DNA of 17,689 nt from Bacteroidales bacterium (lineage in GTDB: Bacteria; Bacteroidota; Bacteroidia; Bacteroidales; Muribaculaceae), in contig SFGS01000061.1 of the NCBI GenBank assembly GCA_004557565.1, positions 1 through 17,689 on the forward strand, written 5' to 3'. The notes below the pieces were generated by a model. The model did no database searches. It was not told the DNA's origin and saw nothing but the letters and a program-made list of their open reading frames with translations. Numbering within the stretch: the stretch's first letter is position 1; the number at the start of each line of letters is the position of its first letter. This document shows positions 12,793 through 17,689 of this stretch, piece after piece. The translations under genes and the position numbers were made by a program.

Positions 12793-14762
12793 TAAATACC
12801 CCCTGCTGTTGGATTAGAAACCAAACCGTTCTGGTTAGCGATTGCTTGACCAGCTCCAGCGTTTCTACCGTCAATAGTACCACCTTGATACATTGGGTTC
12901 AAACTACGCACGTCTTGCACCATCGCAGATTGTAGGTCGTAGTCAGGGAAAATACCTTCTGTACTAATCCCACTTGACTTCATAATCTGATACAACAAGC
13001 GTCTGATTGCTTCCGCAGGGACAACTGGTTGACCAGTCATAGGGTCTTGCATGCCAACGTATGATGATAACGATTGTAACGCCCACTGGAGTTTGTTCTC
13101 CTGTGTCTCTTTCTCCACAATTCCACTCACGCCTCGAGCATGGACACGAATGTCACCCTTGATGGTCGTATCCAACGAGAACATCAATTCGTGGTCAATG
13201 TAAGATTGAATAACTGGCTCAATTACGTTTTCTTCTAGTACACGTAAAGCGAATTTTACAGACTTACTTGCTTGGTTGAGTACCATCGCCACACCGCCTG
13301 ACGTACGCCCTAATGTACCGATATTTTCTGTCGAACCAAATGCTACTCGTGGAATACCAATAGTCTCGTACCCATATTGCATAAAACGCTCAAATACGTT
13401 AAGCAACTGAGCCGAAATATCTGGTACGGTATAGAAATTATAGGCTCTACCCTGCATCCCAACCACCGATTTAACCTCACGGATGGTGTTCGGTAGGATA
13501 ACGTTCACATCCTCATCGTCGATGATACGGTCACTCTCCACCTCGCCTAATACGCCAGATGCGAGTCCCATATTTCTCACCATTGCCACGATGGTTGCCG
13601 TGCACACTCGTTGAACATCTCTCAGTCTTGTAACAGGGCACTCGCCCCAGAACGCTCCTGGAATCGGCTCAAATGATGCCGCATAGAATGGTCTTTGTCC
13701 TGCTATGTCTGGGTTTAGCACAGCTTTGATAACAATGTCATTCACTGTCCAAATTTCAGCTTCATACGCTAGGTCTGGGTCTCCCACGTCTACACCAAAC
13801 TCTTGTAGTAGTTCTCCACGGATTCGTCCGTAGAATCCCACACAATCGTAGAAACCCTGTGCGTCATCTTCCAACCCAATCGCATAGTCTGTTGTGTCAA
13901 CCTCTGGATTTTGGTCGTGTCCGTCCTCACGCTGTTCCAAATGTCCAGTCGGCATGTCACTTAAAACTTGACGAATACCATCTGCGTCATACCCTGATGC
14001 TGTATAATAGCCAACGAGTTCTGAGCGTGAACATCTCCGCACTTCAATCACATACTCTGCATCCTGCACTGTCTGTGCGTTGGGAGCTGGGTAGAAATCG
14101 AATGGGCTGATATTTTCTACTGCACGAACTAGCTTATGCTCTACAACCATTCGGTCACCATTCCACCGTTTCCACGGTCGTCTTGTCACCGCAGGTGCTT
14201 TCATAATTGCCGTAGGATAAACCACAAAATTATAAATAAAATCACCAAATTGGCGTAGCCAGTCTGCGTCGTGCAAGCGGTCTTGGATAATCTTGTTCAT
14301 CTTATCCGCCGCTAATCCAGCCATCTTTTCCTGCTCTGCCAATGCTGCATTTTTCAATGCTTGACCCTGCTCCTGCATGGCTTGCTCCATCAAGTCAGGG
14401 GTCATCATCGGCATCTGTTGAAGTTGTGCTACCACTAACTGCATAACTTTCTGCGACATGTTGTCGTTCAAGTCAGCCTGTGGTGTCGCTTTAATCGTGA
14501 ACGGGGCTTCAATCGAGTTCGCAAATACGTCTCGAATCAACCCCACAATACCCTTGACAATCGGTGACGTGATGTTGAAGTTCACGTCAATGTCAGGGTC
14601 TAAGGTTTCACAAGCAAGAAGCTCTCCACGCACCTGACGCAGACAGTCAAGTAACACATCGTAGTGTTCTCGCTTGGTTTCTTTCGCCAGCTCAAATCGG
14701 TCACGGACATACTGTCCGAGTTCCTCAACAAGACGCTGGTGTTTCTTGCTTGGTCGTCCCAT
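12792..14762 (-). CDS. Portal protein
   Basis: Forms the ring at the unique capsid vertex through which terminase loads DNA and to which the neck attaches. The 656-residue length and position directly after terL and before scaffold and coat support this. The N-terminus is helical and basic (GRPSKKHQRLVEELGQYV). A Met/Gln/Ala-rich predicted coiled-coil lies at about 100-165. The segment YNFVVYPTAIMKAP (about 177-190) leads into ISPFDFYPAP (218-227), a layout typical of P22-type portals. A Gly/Ser/Thr-rich loop in the C-terminal third (AFGSTENIGTLGRTSGG) is followed by a long helix with VLNQASKSVKFALRVLEENV, as expected for the tunnel region. ATG at 14762 is preceded by GGGAG. The stop overlaps the next ATG as TAATG at 12790-12794. 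The exact portal subfamily was not determined. Confidence 0.9.
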   Translation of the reverse strand: MGRPSKKHQRLVEELGQYVRDRFELAKETKREHYDVLLDCLRQVRGELLACETLDPDIDVNFNITSPIVKGIVGLIRDVFANSIEAPFTIKATPQADLNDNMSQKVMQLVVAQLQQMPMMTPDLMEQAMQEQGQALKNAALAEQEKMAGLAADKMNKIIQDRLHDADWLRQFGDFIYNFVVYPTAIMKAPAVTRRPWKRWNGDRMVVEHKLVRAVENISPFDFYPAPNAQTVQDAEYVIEVRRCSRSELVGYYTASGYDADGIRQVLSDMPTGHLEQREDGHDQNPEVDTTDYAIGLEDDAQGFYDCVGFYGRIRGELLQEFGVDVGDPDLAYEAEIWTVNDIVIKAVLNPDIAGQRPFYAASFEPIPGAFWGECPVTRLRDVQRVCTATIVAMVRNMGLASGVLGEVESDRIIDDEDVNVILPNTIREVKSVVGMQGRAYNFYTVPDISAQLLNVFERFMQYGYETIGIPRVAFGSTENIGTLGRTSGGVAMVLNQASKSVKFALRVLEENVIEPVIQSYIDHELMFSLDTTIKGDIRVHARGVSGIVEKETQENKLQWALQSLSSYVGMQDPMTGQPVVPAEAIRRLLYQIMKSSGISTEGIFPDYDLQSAMVQDVRSLNPMYQGGTIDGRNAGAGQAIANQNGLVSNPTAGGI

Positions 14763-14780
14763 ATTACTCCCTACTTGTGT

Positions 14781-17330
14781 TTAGTTTTCCCAGTTCTTCG
14801 GACGCTGCGACATTCTCGACAGGATATTGTATCCCATCAGGGCGTACTGACAACTGTCAATTAAATCAGAGCACCATCCCTCGTGTGACTTGGTAGGTGT
14901 ATCACGTACAACATCATTTTTACCACGAACACTCTCGTATATGTAGTTGTATTTTATCGCTTCTATGAAATACTTGCAATTTTCTGTTACTTGAAACATT
15001 GGTTGTCCGCTTCGGTCCAGCTTAGTTAGATACTGTTTAACAACCTCTAAGCGTGGTTGAAGTTTGTTCGTACCAGGATTCTCAATAGGAATACCATTAT
15101 TAAGCAATACATCAAACGGAGATAACTCAACCGATTGAGCTGACACACCGCCACTAGGGTCTCCCCATGCTCCATTAACCAGATTATTCGGATATTTTTG
15201 TCGCAATAAAGGGCGTAGATGTTCTGTTACCAATGTCTCTATTGACATATCTTCCCCCATAACCTCGTCAATCAGTATCATCCGCCCCCCCGCCGTTGCT
15301 GTGTAAATCGTGCAAACTGGCGTGCGACCGAAGTCGAATCCTAAATATAACGGAGCACCTGCTGGCACATTAAATGACGGAATAATATGACGTTCAGAGT
15401 TAAACTCTGGGAACACCACTTTGCCCGTTACTAAATCAGCGAAGTCTCCTTCCACATACGACTTGATTTTTTGGTCGTCAGCCCCTAACATTGCGTAATA
15501 ATACGTGAACCCATTTGGTAAATTTTCCACGTTTTCAGCCCAAGCGTTCGGGAGCCAGGAGCCATCTGCTTGTCTTAGTAGAGCTGGAGGCTGTCTGAAC
15601 AATCTAAAATAATTACGCCCCATACGCTGTGACATCATACTGAACTCTTTGTCTTTGTCACCCATATACCAGCGATACAACCAGTGGTTTTTTAATGGTC
15701 CGTTGGTCGCTGCGAGCAACTCTACATGTGAAGCCTTACCAAATCTACCACTAGGGTAACGTCCTAGACGACGGTCAACCGCAAATATCAATGATTCAGG
15801 CATCTCAGACACCTCGTCCAAGAAGGCAAATGTCGGTTCACAACCCAATAGCTTATTCTGTGACCGCTCGTCATCAAACGACAAAAACTCAATATCGAAG
15901 TGAACCTTTGTACCGTCATTCAAATCAAACCGAGCATGTGCCATCATCGGAAATGAACCTGTTCGGAACGTCATCAAATTGCCTACCATCGTTTTAAAAG
16001 ATGGGATTGTAGTAGACTTCAACATTGAGTTAGTATTTCTCGCCACCAACGCTCTGGAGTATCTAACACCATCTCGGGCGGGCTCTTGCGACATTGCCCT
16101 AAGAAGTAGCATCCAGATGATACCTGACGTTTTTGCAGAGTTACCTGTACAGAACACCTTACCATTTCTACGAGCAACAAACATACCAGTCGGTGTGGTG
16201 TAACAATACTTGTAACCGTCAGGACTTTTCACTTCCTCATAATTGGCGGTCTTTAGTCCTACCCAGCTCGTTTTCTTATTAACCCCTACCGTAGCACGAT
16301 ATATTGTGCTCCATCGCCCATTATCATACTCCTCTGTACTAATAATTGATGGAATACCATTACTAATAAAAGCGAACTGGATAAAGTCCACGTTGTTTTT
16401 GCGTGTACTGCAGTAGTAAAACCCTTTCTCCCCAATATTACCATCCCACAGCAAACTTTCTTCCGCCATAACTAGCAACTGTCGCTTACTTGCTGAATAG
16501 TATTTCGACAAGTCCTTATTAAATTCAGGCGGAACAAAGCTAAACCGAGTTTCCGTCGGTCTCTGTGGATATGTCATTTCTGTGAAACTTATCCCTGCCT
16601 CGTTAAGAAGGTGTCTAATGCGTTCTTTCTTACGCTCCTTACGAACACATACACAAACCTGTTTACCACGTTTAGGTAAACTGCCATCCGCCGAAATCAT
16701 CACCTGAATCCGCAACTGCATATCAGTCAACGGATACTCTGTCGTAGACGCATAGTCGAACACAGAAGGGATTTTAGCATCTCGTTTAGCCCCACGTTTA
16801 TACTGCTCTGCTAGTTCGGCACCTGTCGCAATCTGCCACTTGTCCTTGCCTTGTCTACCAGAATAACCTGTCTGATACCACACCTTATGCTCGTCACTGA
16901 TAACCATGTCCAAAGCGTAAGATGTAGTAAATCTATGCAGGGGTTCTGGACAGCTATATTTCAAATGCTCTGCTTCGGAAAAATAGCCTGTTTTACTTGC
17001 TGGGTCGTATACCATGATTGTCTCTGGAGCGTCTGCAATGGACACCCAACCTGTCGGGGTCAGCACTTCTGTGTCTCTATCCAGACATCCTGCGGGACCT
17101 ATCGCTATCTTAACTCGGCTCTCGTCTAACGCCATGCGGTGCAGTGTAGGATACATCAAGAAGTTAAACCCGATGTCATTCTCACCCATCTCCACCATGG
17201 CGGTCTGGTCTATCGGAGCGTAGTCATCCAACCCCGATTTATAAATAGCCTCGTCCTCAACAGAAGGGGCATACGCTCCACCGACTGCTGCACGTACGAC
17301 ATTTTCAGCTTCACTTGTTTGGCTGGACAT
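14781..17330 (-). CDS. terL: Terminase large subunit (packaging ATPase and nuclease) interrupted by an intein
   Basis: Motor that pumps DNA into the procapsid through the portal and cuts concatemers. The precursor is 849 residues; removing the intein (residues 82-397) leaves about 533, a usual TerL length. ATPase domain: Walker A is split as GPAG (78-81) and SAKTSG (398-403), giving GPAGSAKTSG after splicing. Walker B is FLDE (503-506), followed by an ATNG coupling motif near 542-544. Nuclease domain: YLGFDFGR with Asp666, ILIDE with Asp688, and a late acidic pair in CSDLID (822, 825), as in RNase H-fold terminase nucleases. Start: an in-frame TTG at 17333 lies directly before ATG at 17330. 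GGAGG at 17337-17341 is 6 bases from the ATG but only 3 from the TTG, so ATG was chosen. It overlaps terS by 20 bases, and the portal gene follows after 18 bases. Function requires splicing, because the intein breaks the ATP-binding loop. Confidence 0.95.
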   Translation of the reverse strand: MSSQTSEAENVVRAAVGGAYAPSVEDEAIYKSGLDDYAPIDQTAMVEMGENDIGFNFLMYPTLHRMALDESRVKIAIGPAGCLDRDTEVLTPTGWVSIADAPETIMVYDPASKTGYFSEAEHLKYSCPEPLHRFTTSYALDMVISDEHKVWYQTGYSGRQGKDKWQIATGAELAEQYKRGAKRDAKIPSVFDYASTTEYPLTDMQLRIQVMISADGSLPKRGKQVCVCVRKERKKERIRHLLNEAGISFTEMTYPQRPTETRFSFVPPEFNKDLSKYYSASKRQLLVMAEESLLWDGNIGEKGFYYCSTRKNNVDFIQFAFISNGIPSIISTEEYDNGRWSTIYRATVGVNKKTSWVGLKTANYEEVKSPDGYKYCYTTPTGMFVARRNGKVFCTGNSAKTSGIIWMLLLRAMSQEPARDGVRYSRALVARNTNSMLKSTTIPSFKTMVGNLMTFRTGSFPMMAHARFDLNDGTKVHFDIEFLSFDDERSQNKLLGCEPTFAFLDEVSEMPESLIFAVDRRLGRYPSGRFGKASHVELLAATNGPLKNHWLYRWYMGDKDKEFSMMSQRMGRNYFRLFRQPPALLRQADGSWLPNAWAENVENLPNGFTYYYAMLGADDQKIKSYVEGDFADLVTGKVVFPEFNSERHIIPSFNVPAGAPLYLGFDFGRTPVCTIYTATAGGRMILIDEVMGEDMSIETLVTEHLRPLLRQKYPNNLVNGAWGDPSGGVSAQSVELSPFDVLLNNGIPIENPGTNKLQPRLEVVKQYLTKLDRSGQPMFQVTENCKYFIEAIKYNYIYESVRGKNDVVRDTPTKSHEGWCSDLIDSCQYALMGYNILSRMSQRPKNWEN
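16140..17087 (-). mobile_element. Intein with LAGLIDADG-type endonuclease region inside the terL P-loop
   Basis: In-frame insertion of 316 residues between GPAG and SAKTSG of the Walker A motif. The first residue is Cys (CLDRDTEVLTPTGWVSI, a typical block A). Block B is represented by ISDEHKVW, with the His that assists the N-S shift, but Ser where Thr is usual. The C-terminal end reads TPTGMFVARRNGKVFCTGN, followed by Ser as the +1 nucleophile. The penultimate residue is Gly, not the common His. The central part has a LAGLIDADG-like block, LRIQVMISADG (about 206-216), and a second candidate block, VDFIQFAFISNG (about 315-325), so a homing endonuclease may be encoded. The boundaries follow from block A and TGN/S and restore an intact P-loop. 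The intein call is very secure; whether the endonuclease is active is unknown. Confidence 0.93.
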
Positions 17331-17689
17331 CAATCACCTCCGTAATTCGTCTTAATGGTCTCTGCTCTGTCGGCAACGGTGGTATCAACCCACCAGGACC
17401 CAAGTTCACATTTAGTGTCAAACCGCTCGCCTGTTTAGCACTGCTACTCTCGTCATTCCGATTAAGCCCGCCTGTCTCCTGTGTACCGCCAACCTCCGAC
17501 AAGAATTTCATCGCTGCAATTTTATCTCGGTCTTTACCAAATCGGACAATATCCCATAAATAGTCAAGCCCTTGGTCGACATACTCCCTCGCTTTCATCT
17601 GAATAAGAGCGTTCGGACTCGCCTCAGATATTGCTTTTAACTCCCGCATCTCTTTCTTAAATAGCGGCAACTCCACAATAAGCTCAAAA
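17311..17689 (-). CDS. terS: Terminase small subunit (partial, 5' end outside window)
   Basis: Probably the DNA-recognition subunit of the packaging terminase. The call rests mainly on position: it lies directly upstream of, and overlaps, the large terminase gene. The visible protein begins with a helical, charged segment (LFKKEMRELKAISEASPNAL), then a segment rich in Asp, Lys and Arg, and ends in a Pro/Gly-rich tail (GPGGLIPPLP). That tail suits the C-terminal region that contacts the large subunit, but no DNA-binding motif is seen. A GTG at 17676 could start a 121-residue protein. However, it has no ribosome binding site, and the frame stays open to the window edge (codons for F-E-L-I precede it), so the gene most likely continues beyond 17689. 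The last codons contain the GGAGG that serves terL. The family assignment is inference from context. Confidence 0.7.
   Translation of the reverse strand, partial: FELIVELPLFKKEMRELKAISEASPNALIQMKAREYVDQGLDYLWDIVRFGKDRDKIAAMKFLSEVGGTQETGGLNRNDESSSAKQASGLTLNVNLGPGGLIPPLPTEQRPLRRITEVIDVQPNK

Noticed and set aside
15791..15997. Plus-strand open frame opposite terL
   Set aside because: It is antisense to the conserved Walker B region of the terminase and has no ribosome binding site or known motif.

Overview
The window is part of a tailed double-stranded DNA bacteriophage (or prophage) genome: the late, virion-structure segment. Every gene I can support is on the minus strand, so transcription runs from 17689 towards 1. 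The order small terminase, large terminase, portal, scaffold, major capsid protein, neck genes, tail genes is the standard packaging and head-assembly order. I see no tape-measure protein, sheath, major tail-tube protein or baseplate gene. The portal, coat and tail-hub-like proteins look like those of short-tailed (podovirus, broadly P22-like) phages, so a podovirus is the best inference. The host cannot be named from this sequence. Strong AGGAGG-type ribosome binding sites show a bacterial host.

Layout in transcription order. (1) Packaging: partial terS (17311-17689), then terL (14781-17330), whose Walker A motif is split by an intein of 316 residues (DNA 16140-17087). (2) Portal (12792-14762). 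(3) Four small genes, 12412-12792, 12201-12422, 11882-12208 and 11692-11889. They read as a tandemly duplicated pair, a beta-type protein followed by a short helical protein. (4) Scaffold (10738-11688), major capsid protein (9758-10720) and a capsid-associated protein with an Ala-rich helical hairpin (8991-9746). A good intrinsic terminator follows at 8955-8979. (5) Neck/connector genes: a hypothetical protein (8464-8934) and two connector-like proteins (7796-8461, 7170-7799). (6) A very Cys-rich protein (6595-7179), then three genes sharing one small domain (6185-6601, 5865-6191, 4807-5865). The last of these continues into a collagen-like fibre. (7) A tail-hub-like protein (2987-4807), a membrane-active or internal-virion-like protein (1845-2987), a run of small genes (1680-1835, 1312-1683, 755-1312, 523-744, 336-521) and a gene running off the window end (1-334).

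Genes are packed tightly. Most neighbours overlap by 1 to 20 bases or sit a few bases apart, with the ribosome binding site of one gene inside the end of the previous one, so translational coupling is likely throughout. No gap exceeds 60 bases, and I found no tRNA, CRISPR array, insertion sequence or convincing promoter.

The most notable points are the intein in the terminase P-loop with a Gly in place of the usual penultimate His, the duplicated two-gene module between portal and scaffold, a 45-bp tandem duplication that copies a gene's ribosome binding site and start codon in frame, the three-paralogue set leading into the collagen fibre, and a cluster of strikingly Cys-rich virion proteins.
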